From Oceanirhabdus sp942490885 (GTDB lineage Bacteria > Bacillota > Clostridia > Clostridiales > Clostridiaceae): a stretch of 64,000 nucleotides of DNA. The DNA lies in the NCBI GenBank assembly GCA_942490885.1, contig CALNYT010000002.1:4898001-4962000 (forward strand). The letters are read 5' to 3'. Positions 26,279 to 35,814 of this stretch are shown here, one piece after another (positions within the stretch are counted from its first letter, which is position 1; each line of letters opens with the position of its first letter). The translations under genes and the position numbers were made by a program. The notes under the pieces are model-generated. The model was not told the origin of the DNA. It did no database searches and saw only the letters and a program-made list of their open reading frames with translations.

Positions 26279-29152
26279 TTAATCCTCTCCAATTTTAATA
26301 GCTTGATCAATTTTAATCTTAGAAACATATCTCAAAATAATAGCTAAAACAAACATTACCGAAACTAAGAATATACCCATTATAAGAAGATAATCATTTT
26401 TAGTTATATAATCAAATACTGGTATTGCTAAATTTTCCCCAAATACAAGTTTAGTAATAATAGGTAGGAATTTATCACTAACTATTTTTCCAATGAGAAC
26501 TCCAACCATTAAAGATACACCTGTTACAAGTATCTGTTCAACAAATATCATACTATATATTTTTCTTATTTTTAATCCAAGTGATCTTAATATTCCAAAT
26601 TGTAATTCTCTTTCTTTTATACATATACACCAATATATTAAAAATCCTATAAGAGTTATAAACATTGATAATATAAAAGAAATTGTTATAGATGAATTTA
26701 TTGCTTTTAGATATATACTCTCATTTACATCAACATCCACCTTTCTAACTCCTGCTATATTAATCTCTTTTTCATCTATCTCTTTTAAAAGATCATCAAA
26801 AGTTTTTCCATCTTTCAACTTTGCCCATATTTCATATGGACTTCTAGCTAACTTAGAATAAATATAGTTGAAATTACCAATGATTAACTTAGTATCTTTA
26901 TCTTTATACTCTGGCCAATACTCTAAATATCCCCCAAAAACAAACTTATCCGAGAATCCATCAATTTCAATTTCTACTAACTTTCCTGGTTCTAATTTAA
27001 CTAAATCAAGTCGCTCTTTCATATTTGAACTCAAAAATATTGCTCCCGGCTCTTTTGAAAGAACATTCAGATAATTATACCAATGTATTGATGTCAAATC
27101 TTCTCTCATCCAAGCTACCTTAGCATATTCATCTGGAATAACTGCAACCATTTCCATATCCTTAAAGCTCATATTCGAATATGCTAAGGTAGAGTTTTTC
27201 GTTTTTAAAACCTTTGTAGCCCCTTCAATACTTTCCAATTTTTTATATTGTGAGAAGTCTGGTTCAATGAAATTTGAAGCTTCTTTGAACACTTCCGCTG
27301 TTCCTGACAAATAATCTGCAGCTGTATAAGTTTCTCTGTTTATTTTAAGGTTTTGGAGTTTCTCTTTGTTCCAACGACCTTTCATTTTAATCTCTGTTCC
27401 ATTTATATACTTAATATTATCTATAACATTTGTATTAATAGTTCTTGCAATCTTTAAATTAAATATCCCAGTACTAATAGTTATCATAATGAATAACATC
27501 GTATATTCTCTCTTGCCAACTTTACGTCCTAAGTTTGAAAATGAAACAAACATATGAGCCGGCATAATCTTCTTAAACAATCTAAAAATTATTTTAATTA
27601 TATATGGATATATTCTTAAAAAGAATAAACTCAACCCAAAAGTCAAAGCAATAGCTGAAATGAAAATTATAGGATCTAGTGATATTGAATTTATATCAAT
27701 CTCAACAGTAGAAGCAACTTTTTGAGTATTATTGAATGATATAAATCCATATATAGCTATACCAATAAATATAAAATCTATGAATGTCTTCTTCCATGTA
27801 GAAAATCTTATTCTAACTTTAGATTGCTTTCTATTAATTATACTTTCCTTTGATGCCTTAATAACCGGAATAATAAGAGCTGCTAAAAAAATGATTCCTC
27901 CTATTAATGATAAATATATATTTGTTTTACTAAGATATATATTGTTACTTACCTCACCATTAAATTGCAAAAATCCATTAGTGAGACTCATATATCTAGC
28001 CAATCTTAATGATAAAAAAGGTGCAATTAATAACCCTACTCCCACAATTACCATTCCATCAAAAATATAATTACCTAGGATTTTCATTTTTGTTGCCCCT
28101 CTACTTTTTAAAAGGGCAATTTCATCTTTATCTCTATCAACAATTATTCCTGTAATCATTAGAATATACAAAAATACAATCACTAATAGAGGTATTTGAA
28201 TAATCCAAAGCATATTATTAACAAGTTTCATATCATTATTTTCTTCTAATAATAAATTATATATATTAAAATGGAATGATGTTTTTACCCCATTTAAGTC
28301 ACTACTAATTTTATCAATATCTTTTGTGAATTTTTCCCTATCTGTATACTTAAAATTACTTAAATCGAAGAAATATTCACTACTAAATTGCAGTGATTTA
28401 CTTTCAGCTTGAGATAATAAACTCAATGGGTACCCATTTGCTATAAAATGACTCTGACTATTATTCCATTCTCCTTTTCTCCAAAAAAGATCATTTTCTT
28501 TAAATTCGTATACCCCTACTACTTTTAAATAATTTTTATTTATTCCCAGTTCTTCTACTCTTTTATTTTCATCTGCAACTCTTGAAGGTGATGGTAAATT
28601 CAATAATTCTATTCTATAAAGTTCTCCAACATTCAAGCTTAAGTTGAATAATGTTGTTTTATCTACTAAAACCTCAAGAACATTTTTATCTTGTTCAAAA
28701 AATGAATTGTTAAACATTCTTCCTTCCACTATATCAACATGATTTTCAAAGTCTTTAATACTTATTAATTCATAATCATAATGGTAAAAATATGAACGAG
28801 AATCTATCTTTGCTCCTTCTTTCCAGAAGACACTTTCATTGGCTATAGCCATAGTTCGACCAACTTCAATATCCATATTTGCGTTATTTAATGTAGAAAT
28901 ATTATAATCCTCGATTTCCTTTGAAAAACCCACGCTTGTTTCATTACAGTTATACGACAGATAAGCTGTTCCAGCGGTCTGGTTATAATTTTTTTCATAT
29001 TTCGATATTTCTTTTTGAAGTAATATATCACTTAATGAGTTTCCATATATTGCAATTGCATTAATGATTACCAAAGATAAAATAATCCCAAAGAATAATG
29101 ATAAGAAAACCCCTAAATTCTTAGTAATTTTTTTTATTAATCTAAATAGCAT
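26279..29152 (-). CDS. FtsX-family ABC permease, double-module
   Basis: A 957-residue membrane protein. A first helix lies at residues 12-35, followed by a large extracytoplasmic region, a helix cluster at about 315-445, a helix pair near 455-525, another extracytoplasmic region, and a final three-helix cluster (about 825-950) with the FtsX pattern ELQFGILRSLGLKIRKIYSMI. This looks like two MacB/FtsX modules in one chain, which suits the two ATPases encoded downstream. ATG 29152 follows GAGGTGAGG; an in-frame GTG three codons upstream lies within that site. Likely exports a lipid, peptide or antibiotic. Confidence 0.88.
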   Translation of the reverse strand: MLFRLIKKITKNLGVFLSLFFGIILSLVIINAIAIYGNSLSDILLQKEISKYEKNYNQTAGTAYLSYNCNETSVGFSKEIEDYNISTLNNANMDIEVGRTMAIANESVFWKEGAKIDSRSYFYHYDYELISIKDFENHVDIVEGRMFNNSFFEQDKNVLEVLVDKTTLFNLSLNVGELYRIELLNLPSPSRVADENKRVEELGINKNYLKVVGVYEFKENDLFWRKGEWNNSQSHFIANGYPLSLLSQAESKSLQFSSEYFFDLSNFKYTDREKFTKDIDKISSDLNGVKTSFHFNIYNLLLEENNDMKLVNNMLWIIQIPLLVIVFLYILMITGIIVDRDKDEIALLKSRGATKMKILGNYIFDGMVIVGVGLLIAPFLSLRLARYMSLTNGFLQFNGEVSNNIYLSKTNIYLSLIGGIIFLAALIIPVIKASKESIINRKQSKVRIRFSTWKKTFIDFIFIGIAIYGFISFNNTQKVASTVEIDINSISLDPIIFISAIALTFGLSLFFLRIYPYIIKIIFRLFKKIMPAHMFVSFSNLGRKVGKREYTMLFIMITISTGIFNLKIARTINTNVIDNIKYINGTEIKMKGRWNKEKLQNLKINRETYTAADYLSGTAEVFKEASNFIEPDFSQYKKLESIEGATKVLKTKNSTLAYSNMSFKDMEMVAVIPDEYAKVAWMREDLTSIHWYNYLNVLSKEPGAIFLSSNMKERLDLVKLEPGKLVEIEIDGFSDKFVFGGYLEYWPEYKDKDTKLIIGNFNYIYSKLARSPYEIWAKLKDGKTFDDLLKEIDEKEINIAGVRKVDVDVNESIYLKAINSSITISFILSMFITLIGFLIYWCICIKERELQFGILRSLGLKIRKIYSMIFVEQILVTGVSLMVGVLIGKIVSDKFLPIITKLVFGENLAIPVFDYITKNDYLLIMGIFLVSVMFVLAIILRYVSKIKIDQAIKIGED

Positions 29153-29163
29153 TCCCCTCACCT

Positions 29164-30138
29164 CTATTTAACAAGAATTTCTTCCCCTTCATTAATTCCT
29201 TTCAAGATTTGATAATATTCATTAATCTCTTCTCCCAATTCCACTTCTTTTGTTACTATTCTTTCATCTTCTAAAACTTGTACAGTACTAACGCCTTGCT
29301 TATCAGTATATATTCCTGTTTTTGGAACTAAAATCGCATCTTTTATTTGTTTAAATACCTTTTCAACTTTAATTGTACTTAAAGGAGTTACTTGGCCCTT
29401 TAATTCATCTGGTAATTTGACAGTAATCACCTTACTAGCAATATCAGTAATTTCCGATTCATAAGTTTCTTCATTTAAATAAACTTGTACACTATCTCCC
29501 GTTTTGACTCTTTTAATATCATTTTCATCTATTAAAAATTTAATACATAGAGCCTTCGTATCCATTATACTTATCATAGCTATATTTGCATTGACTTTAC
29601 TTCCCAAATTTATTTCATTATACGAACTCACAATTCCATCAATTTCTGAAATCAAACAGTAATTTTTTCTATAATCATATAATTTATCTAATTCAATCTG
29701 ATCAATTTTAAATTGTATTTCAGAATCTTTTATTTTTAATTCATTTGCTGATTCTTTGGCTATTTCAATTTTAATCTTATCTTGATCTATCTTTAACTCA
29801 AGAACTTTGATTTTATAATCAATATCCTCGACATCGATAGATGCCAAAAGGTCTCCTTTTTTCACTACCTTCCCCATGTAAACATCATAATAGGTTAAGT
29901 ATCCTATTTTATTGAAAGATAATATTTGTGTATTAAGACTATCTACTCTCCCATTAACATCAATCTTATCATCAATGTCCATTTTAATTGCCTTATCAGT
30001 AATGAATTGAACTTTTTTACTTGCTAACAATATTGGTTCTTTTTTCTTGGCTTTAATCATACTCCCACAAGAAGTAAGATTCATCATTAACAAAAAAAGT
30101 GTAAAGACTAAAAAGAACTTTTTCCTTTCTTTAATCAC
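29164..30138 (-). CDS. Membrane-fusion (HlyD/MacA-like) lipoprotein, first adaptor
   Basis: A 324-residue lipoprotein with lipobox MNLTSC near residue 24. It shows lipoyl halves around GYLTYYDVYMGKVVKKGDLL and GIVSSYNEINLGSKVNANI, a short coiled-coil (about 88-125) and a C-terminal GINEGEEILV. It uses GTG 30138 behind AAGGGGG. It opens the five-gene operon and is distinct from the adaptor at the other end, sharing architecture rather than close sequence. Confidence 0.83.
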   Translation of the reverse strand: MIKERKKFFLVFTLFLLMMNLTSCGSMIKAKKKEPILLASKKVQFITDKAIKMDIDDKIDVNGRVDSLNTQILSFNKIGYLTYYDVYMGKVVKKGDLLASIDVEDIDYKIKVLELKIDQDKIKIEIAKESANELKIKDSEIQFKIDQIELDKLYDYRKNYCLISEIDGIVSSYNEINLGSKVNANIAMISIMDTKALCIKFLIDENDIKRVKTGDSVQVYLNEETYESEITDIASKVITVKLPDELKGQVTPLSTIKVEKVFKQIKDAILVPKTGIYTDKQGVSTVQVLEDERIVTKEVELGEEINEYYQILKGINEGEEILVK

Positions 30139-30189
30139 ATTGATACCCCCTTTGAAAATTTAGTATTGCTTTATATATTAAAATTTTTA

Positions 30190-30660
30190 AATCAACACTC
30201 TATCATAGCAAAGCGTTTTGTGTAAAATTATATATTATTTCAAATTAATTATGCTATTGTTTTTATGAGTCAATAAGTTTAAATTTGAAAGATATTAAGA
30301 AATGATTATGATATTCATGTAAGTATAATAATTAGATTTTTTCAGTTTCTATTAATGTATTTATAATCCATTTACTCTATTTTATCATATTTTCCATCAT
30401 TTTCTACACATTCCTTCCTTACTCTATTGTAAGTATTAGTTTAAAATACATAATTTTACATTACTAAATTTTAATATTTATCTACTAATTAATTCCTTAC
30501 AAGATTAAATATTGAATTTCCGAAGTCCTATGAAATTACTTTTTATATTTTTTAAAAATTGGGCCATCCCTTCCTTACATTTTTTTAATATTATATAAAT
30601 AACTGTTAATAATTACAAATAATATCTTATAATAATTTTATATTGATATTAAATTAAAAT
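30190..30660. other. Gene-free AT-rich spacer
   Basis: No ORF with a ribosome binding site or clear RNA fold is visible. The segment is very T-rich on the plus strand. An imperfect palindrome CAAAACGCTTTG lies near 30210 (minus strand) and could be part of the promoter region of the export operon. Confidence 0.5.
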
Positions 30661-30707
30661 AGGGGACAGTTCTCAACTTTTATTCATAAACTTGAGAGCT
30701 GTCCCCT
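30661..30707. repeat. Dispersed palindromic repeat, full copy
   Basis: Arms AGGGGACAGTTCTCAA and CTTGAGAGCTGTCCCCT; one A-to-G change leaves a wobble pair. Short 14-bp centre. Confidence 0.87.
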
Positions 30708-30751
30708 AATATTAAAACATCATTTACTTCAACACTCTATTAAAACATATT

Positions 30752-31803
30752 CTAAAATTTTAATAAATTTAAACATCCCTCAATACCAACTGTCTTTATT
30801 AACAATGGTAACCTTGGTCCACTATCACTATTTAGCACAAGCTTATATACAATGCTAAATAATCTTTTCTGATTAGCTTTCTTTATCTTCTTATCATCAT
30901 CATGGCAAACATCATATAAGTCTTTCATCAATGATATATCATCCTGATTTTCACTATTTTCAATTAAATTGCATACTCCAGCAAGCCATTCTTTTTCTTT
31001 TTGACTCAACCCCTCATAATATTCATTATCTTTTACTGTTCTTATACTTATTGATTTTTCTTGATTCCATTCATTAATCCAATGATATATTCTATCGCTC
31101 AAAATTTTGATCTTATCAATGGGACAATCTTCCCCAGATTCCTTCAATACATGTTGAAGTATATTTATATCAAAGTTAACTAGTGGGAATATTCCTGCCA
31201 TCTGACCGAACTTTGGTAGATTACTATTTTGATCTCCTATACCTGAATTTCCACACTTACATCCATATTCAATCTCACCTCGCTCCTCATCAAAGCTCTC
31301 AATTGTTGTGTCATCCTTCCTACAGTTTTCACAATAAAGAGTTATTGGATAAAATGAATTTCTCTCTTGTTCAGTGGAATCTTGTGTTTTGAATCTCATA
31401 AGAATGTCATATATTCTTTTTCTCTCCTTAAGCGCATGAAGTATATTTTCATTATATCTTCCAGATTTATATTCTTTACTCTGATAAATAAACTCCACAT
31501 CTATACCAAATACTCGTAAGGCTTCTTCAAATTCTGATTCAAAATGCTCAGCATAAGAACTATGACAACCATATGAGAAGTATCTCTGAATATGGCATTC
31601 CTATATACTTCTCATATGAACTATCAATATTTTTAGGTACCTTTCTAAATCTATCAAAATCGTCCCAGGAAAAAATAAATCTCGTATTCTTTCCTAATTT
31701 TTGTAACGCCCTAACTACAAAATAGGTTGTTATAATTTCTCTAAAATTTCCTATATGAACAGAACCAGATGGACTGATTCCCGATGCACACACAATTATT
31801 TTC
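30752..31803 (-). pseudogene. Class I lysyl-tRNA synthetase, decayed
   Basis: The 5' part encodes VCASGISPSGSVHIGNFRE (the HIGN ATP-binding motif) and SWDDFDRFRKVPKN, typical of class I LysRS. Near 31570 a net 2-base loss relative to the expected PYSEIPDPYGCHSSYAEH shifts the frame. The second frame (stop at 30752) covers the insert zinc-like Cys pairs (CENC, CKC). It then jumps from NLPKF straight to the C-terminal helical domain, so about 150 residues with the KMSKS loop are missing. The first 20 or so residues are also absent, next to the VOC stop codon. It cannot charge tRNA. Confidence 0.88.
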
Positions 31804-32208
31804 CTAAATTTCTATATCTCTAAACTCTATCTCGGTACCCTCAGGCGCCTTGACCTTAAACAGATAACTTCCTTCTACTTTGTATAACTCTTCACCATTT
31901 TTAACCTTAAAGTCATTATATCCCAAGTTCTTGATTCTTTTGTATTCTTCTTCAACATCCTGAACCATAAAACACATATGTACTATACCAGCATTCTTAT
32001 TGCTCCATTGATTAAGGTTATCACCTTTCTTTGGTGTTTGTAATTCAACCATAAAATCTTCTAACTTAATCCATGTGTTGTATGCTCTTCCATGAAATCC
32101 GGCAGTTTCACTAACAATCTCAAATCCCATTATTTCTGTATAAAATCTAAGTGATTCTTCATAACTCTGCGTTTGAATACAAACATGATGAATAGACCTC
32201 TTGACCAT
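31804..32208 (-). CDS. VOC/glyoxalase-fold protein
   Basis: A 134-residue single-domain protein starting MVKRSIHHVCIQTQSYEESLRFY, a typical vicinal-oxygen-chelate repeat, with a second beta-alpha unit GIVHMCFMVQDVEEEYKRI and metal-ligand candidates His7, Glu (VELQ) and late Glu (IEFRDIEI). It could be a lactoylglutathione lyase-like enzyme or dioxygenase; function is not determinable. ATG 32208 follows TTGGAGG. Confidence 0.85.
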   Translation of the reverse strand: MVKRSIHHVCIQTQSYEESLRFYTEIMGFEIVSETAGFHGRAYNTWIKLEDFMVELQTPKKGDNLNQWSNKNAGIVHMCFMVQDVEEEYKRIKNLGYNDFKVKNGEELYKVEGSYLFKVKAPEGTEIEFRDIEI

Positions 32209-32301
32209 AATTTCCTCCAATATGTATATAATCTTTATATCCTATATTAAGACAAGTTCAAATAAATAACAAGTCAGTATTCTCATCTATTTTTCAACCC
32301 C

Positions 32302-33561
32302 TTATTCTAGAGGTTCTTCAAGTTCTATTCTCAATAGACAAAGTTCTTCATCTGTTGGAACAATATCTATTGATGGCTCTACTTTCTTTCCATTATAAGT
32401 ATATTTTCCGTTTTCATCATATACATAATCATTAATTTTTGTGGTTTTTCCCTTTGTAGATTTATCTTTAACTTTTATGTCTAAACCAAAATCATTATCA
32501 TTTATAATGAATATAGTCTTTTTATCATTTAACACCGCTAGTCCTTCTGCCTTATAAAATTTCCACCCTAAATCTCTTATATCCATTATAAATTCTTTCT
32601 TTATAAAATTTACTTCTTTCATTTCCTTTCTATCACAACAGTATTCAGGAGCTTTACCATTTATCAAAAAATCTGATATATCATCTGCCCCTTTAATATC
32701 TATTAAATATAGTATATTTCTTTTGCCATTTTTACTCTTTCCTTGTTCAATCAAGAGTATTTTATTATCACTAATCGCATACATGTCTCCTATTTTTCCA
32801 TCTCTACTTCGCTTATATTCTTCAATATCATGTGGATATGCAAATTCCCTTGTTTCTCCTGACATTGGATTAATCTCTAAAATTCTTATAAATGTACCTG
32901 TATCGTATGTTTCTCCTTTTATATCCAATATACTCTGCACTGCAGCATATATATTACCGTTAGGAGTAACAGTTATTGCCTCAAACCCTCTGTTAGGATG
33001 TCTTTCTTTGAAAACATCAGGAATTCCATTACCTGGTGAAAATCGTCTTAATTCATTTCCGTCCTCATCATACTCAATTATAAAAGGACCATATTCATCA
33101 CATACCCATATATGACCTTTCCCATCCACTGCAATCCCCTCTACATCAAGTCCATTATCATCATATTCTAATCTATTCATCTCTTCATCCACTGCAATCT
33201 CATTAGTTGTGCCCAACTCTCCAGGTTTTATTGGTATTCCCGAAGCATATTCACCATTAACACTTTTCAGCTTTATAATTCTTTTACATTCAGCCACATT
33301 ACCTTTCAACTCCACCTCTACAATATGTGGTATGAAATTAGGAAGAATAAAAATCTTTGAGCTTTTGTCCTCAATACAAGGCCCATCCATATTTGGCCCT
33401 CTATCGGTCAATAAATATAGTATTACCTTATCATTTTCCTCTGATTTGACAGTCATACTTGATCCATATCCCGCTAATTTCGTTCCTTTATATTCTGTAC
33501 ATAGTTCATTATCTATTTTTACATCGTACTTTGTAATCTTATGTGTTTTATAGTTTTTCAT
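32302..33561 (-). CDS. Phytase-like / esterase-like beta-propeller protein
   Basis: A 419-residue protein without signal peptide. It holds beta-propeller repeats with LDVEGIAVDGKGHIWVCDEYG, NRGFEAITVTPNGNIYAAVQ, and a late FYKAEGLAVLNDKKTIFIINDNDFG, the pattern of the phytase-like family (DUF on esterase-like activity of phytase). The Glu and Asp residues in these blocks could bind calcium. ATG 33561 (MKNYKTHK) is chosen; an in-frame extension of 66 codons upstream encodes an implausible segment within a hairpin array and is rejected. Catalytic role is uncertain. Confidence 0.78.
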   Translation of the reverse strand: MKNYKTHKITKYDVKIDNELCTEYKGTKLAGYGSSMTVKSEENDKVILYLLTDRGPNMDGPCIEDKSSKIFILPNFIPHIVEVELKGNVAECKRIIKLKSVNGEYASGIPIKPGELGTTNEIAVDEEMNRLEYDDNGLDVEGIAVDGKGHIWVCDEYGPFIIEYDEDGNELRRFSPGNGIPDVFKERHPNRGFEAITVTPNGNIYAAVQSILDIKGETYDTGTFIRILEINPMSGETREFAYPHDIEEYKRSRDGKIGDMYAISDNKILLIEQGKSKNGKRNILYLIDIKGADDISDFLINGKAPEYCCDRKEMKEVNFIKKEFIMDIRDLGWKFYKAEGLAVLNDKKTIFIINDNDFGLDIKVKDKSTKGKTTKINDYVYDENGKYTYNGKKVEPSIDIVPTDEELCLLRIELEEPLE

Positions 33562-33596
33562 TCTTATCACTGCCTTTATTAGTCTTAGTTTTAGCT

Positions 33597-33628
33597 GGGA
33601 ATATCTATATGAAAATAGTATTTCCCAA
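33597..33628. repeat. Imperfect hairpin upstream of the phytase-like gene
   Basis: TGGGAATATCTAT (33597-33609) pairs with ATAGTATTTCCCA (33616-33628) with two mismatches. It may be a regulatory structure or part of the neighbouring hairpin array. Confidence 0.4.
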
Positions 33629-33658
33629 TTCTGAAAAAATAGAGGGAGTAAAGAAAAC

Positions 33659-33908
33659 AAATTGAGAATGGGAAATTCAGAATGGAGAATGGTTGACATT
33701 TCTCTACGAGAAATTTTAATCTTATTATTCCTTAGACAAGAGAATTTCACTTGTTTCATTCTTATATGAAACCTTGTACTTCAAATACAATATTTTATCC
33801 TTAGATAAAATAAGCAAAATCCTCTTGCCCTAAAGAACAACAAAATATAGTTTCTGCGTATGCAGAAACATCCAGCATTCTCAATTCTACATTCACAATT
33901 CTCAATTT
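33659..33908. repeat. 250-bp hairpin array with inverted ends
   Basis: The ends 33659-33692 and 33875-33908 are imperfect inverted repeats (27 of 34 positions) made of GAGAATG-like units. Between them lie seven consecutive hairpins, among them 33698-33714 (7 bp), 33753-33772 (7 bp), 33791-33812 (9 bp) and 33850-33869 (8 bp, GTTTCTGC/GCAGAAAC). It occupies the upstream region of the phytase-like gene. It may be a MITE-like element or a structured RNA; no transposase or known RNA class was recognised. Confidence 0.6.
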
Positions 33909-33911
33909 AAT

Positions 33912-33939
33912 AAAAAAGTACGCATTAGCGTACTTTTTT
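33912..33939. terminator. Terminator overlapping the flippase stop codon
   Basis: Perfect 12-bp stem AAAAAAGTACGC/GCGTACTTTTTT with 4-nt loop. The TAA stop of the flippase gene (33940-33938) lies inside the stem base. Confidence 0.8.
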
Positions 33940-35140
33940 ATATTATTCCATAAACCTTAACATCTAGTATTCTCTTTACTATTGAGTATCCCAAAATGTT
34001 AACAAAGCCTACAGTTATCATACTGGCTAATGCTGCTCCTGTAATACCCATCTTCGGTATTAATACAAAATTTAAAACTGTATTTAATATTGCTGCTAAT
34101 ATTTTTCCAAACATATTAGTTTTTGATCTTCCAGTCATACATATAATGTACCACACGCTACCTACAGAAGCATTTATAACTTGTCCAATTCCTCTATAAA
34201 TCAGTACATACTCAGCTTGAAGATACTCAGCCCCACACAATAATAATATCTGTTTCCTAAATAAAATCATGACTATTATTACTATTCCTGATATTAATGC
34301 CAATATACGTGCCGACTTCTTATACATTTCCCTTAATTTAGGCATATCCCCATCATGATAAAGTTTAGCCACTATTGGTGGAAATATCGTGTTTAATACC
34401 AATAAGAATATAGATGGAAATGTAGCTATCTTTGCCACAAGGTTATATATTTGAACATCCTCTGCGCTAATCATATTTCTTATCATAACAATATCAATTT
34501 GACTCATAAGAACTGACATCATACTTCCTATAATCAGCGGTAGTGAATAGCTTATTACCCTTTTAGAAACTATCAATTTACCAAACATCTCTCTCTGTTT
34601 GATAAAATAAATAACTAACGATATACCTACAGATATATATGTTGCTATAACAATATTTATATAATTTGGTCCCCATAACATGAAGAATATCCATATTAAT
34701 ATACTCTTAAGAACCAACCCAACCATTATATTAATTCTAAAGTACTCTTTTATATTGTGCTTTGCCCTAAATATTGAGAAAAATATCTGCTCTGCAGACA
34801 TAAACCATATAAGGGGAAGCATTACTCTGACTGAGCTATCCTTAAACATGAAAAACATAACTGAAATCATAACTAAGCTAGCAAAAAAATTCATAACAAA
34901 TGAAAATGTTATATACTTCTTTCCTTCTTTAGGTATAAAATAAAGAAGACCAGTACCTAATCCTAATGTAGCTACAAACATGGTCATATTAATCATAGAA
35001 AGACCATACGTATATTCTCCTGAAGCATAAAATCCATAAAGCTTTTGCGCCAATATAGGAAATAATATATTTATCACATATACTAATACATTTCCAATAG
35101 ATGACTCCATCAATTTTTTCATAAAGTCTTTATCCGCCAT
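33938..35140 (-). CDS. Polysaccharide/oligosaccharide flippase family membrane protein
   Basis: A 400-residue protein with about 12 membrane helices. The N-terminal VLVYVINILFPILAQKLYG, LPLIIGSMMSVLMSQIDIVMI, and the C-terminal GKILAAILNTVLNFVLIPKMGITGAALASMI are hallmarks of the MVF/Wzx (MATE superfamily) translocases that flip lipid-linked sugars. Most family members are 430-500 residues, so this copy is on the short side. ATG 35140 follows GAGGGGC. No sugar-transferase genes are nearby. Confidence 0.85.
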   Translation of the reverse strand: MADKDFMKKLMESSIGNVLVYVINILFPILAQKLYGFYASGEYTYGLSMINMTMFVATLGLGTGLLYFIPKEGKKYITFSFVMNFFASLVMISVMFFMFKDSSVRVMLPLIWFMSAEQIFFSIFRAKHNIKEYFRINIMVGLVLKSILIWIFFMLWGPNYINIVIATYISVGISLVIYFIKQREMFGKLIVSKRVISYSLPLIIGSMMSVLMSQIDIVMIRNMISAEDVQIYNLVAKIATFPSIFLLVLNTIFPPIVAKLYHDGDMPKLREMYKKSARILALISGIVIIVMILFRKQILLLCGAEYLQAEYVLIYRGIGQVINASVGSVWYIICMTGRSKTNMFGKILAAILNTVLNFVLIPKMGITGAALASMITVGFVNILGYSIVKRILDVKVYGII

Positions 35141-35256
35141 ACTTTGCCCCTCTTCTTCAAATTCTAATAGATATTAGGCATGTGAAAATAAATAACAAGT
35201 TGAAATACCCCACTTACTACATTAATAAGAATGTATTCCACACTTATACTATATAT

Positions 35257-35679
35257 TTAATGAGCAGTATACATTTTCTCTAAGATATCCCACATCTCAA
35301 GGTTCTTCTTTTTAAGGTTTATTATTTTAAATTCATCATTTACAAATGCATGCTTTGTACTTCCCTTTGCAATAACTTTTTGATCACTAACTCTAACTAC
35401 ATTATAACCAAACAAAACCTTTGCACCGTTCATCTCTTCTATCCAAGTTTGAATTTTCAACTCATCTTCGTATTTTGCACCCTCAATATATTTGCAGTTA
35501 CTCTCAAGTACTGGCATCATTACCCCGTGCTTTTCCATCTCACTGTATGGCATTCCTGCCTCTACTATGAACTCAGTTCTCCCTACCTCAAACCATGCAT
35601 AATAGTTTGAATGATGTACTATTCCCATCTGATCTGTTTCCACATATCTTACTTTTATTTCTGTTTCATTAATATACAT
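35257..35679 (-). CDS. Acyl-CoA thioesterase (YbgC/4-hydroxybenzoyl-CoA type)
   Basis: A 140-residue hotdog-fold thioesterase starting MYINETEIKVRYVETDQMGIVHHSNYYAWFEVGR; the D.MG..HH.NY..WFE block holds the catalytic Asp. It would hydrolyse acyl-CoA thioesters. The start is ATG 35679, 9 nt after AGGAG; the ATG three codons earlier overlaps the ribosome binding site. Confidence 0.9.
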   Translation of the reverse strand: MYINETEIKVRYVETDQMGIVHHSNYYAWFEVGRTEFIVEAGMPYSEMEKHGVMMPVLESNCKYIEGAKYEDELKIQTWIEEMNGAKVLFGYNVVRVSDQKVIAKGSTKHAFVNDEFKIINLKKKNLEMWDILEKMYTAH

Positions 35680-35740
35680 GATTCTCATCTCCTATAAACT
35701 CATACTATAAGTTTTTTTCTACTCTATTATAACACCACGT

Positions 35741-35765
35741 AAAAAAAAGTGGATAATATCCACTT
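35741..35765 (-). terminator. Terminator of the ABC-2/zinc-ribbon operon
   Basis: Stem AAGTGGAT/ATCCACTT (35747-35754 with 35758-35765), 3-nt loop, then T6 or more on the minus strand, 50 bp beyond the stop at 35815. Confidence 0.82.
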
Positions 35766-35814
35766 GAACTTATTGAAAAATTCACAAACTATCATTTTTA
35801 CTCAGTTTCCATCT

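Noticed and set aside
33562..33759. 66-codon N-terminal extension of the phytase-like protein
   Set aside because: It is translated hairpin array, hydrophobic and unlike the family; ATG 33561 gives the usual start.
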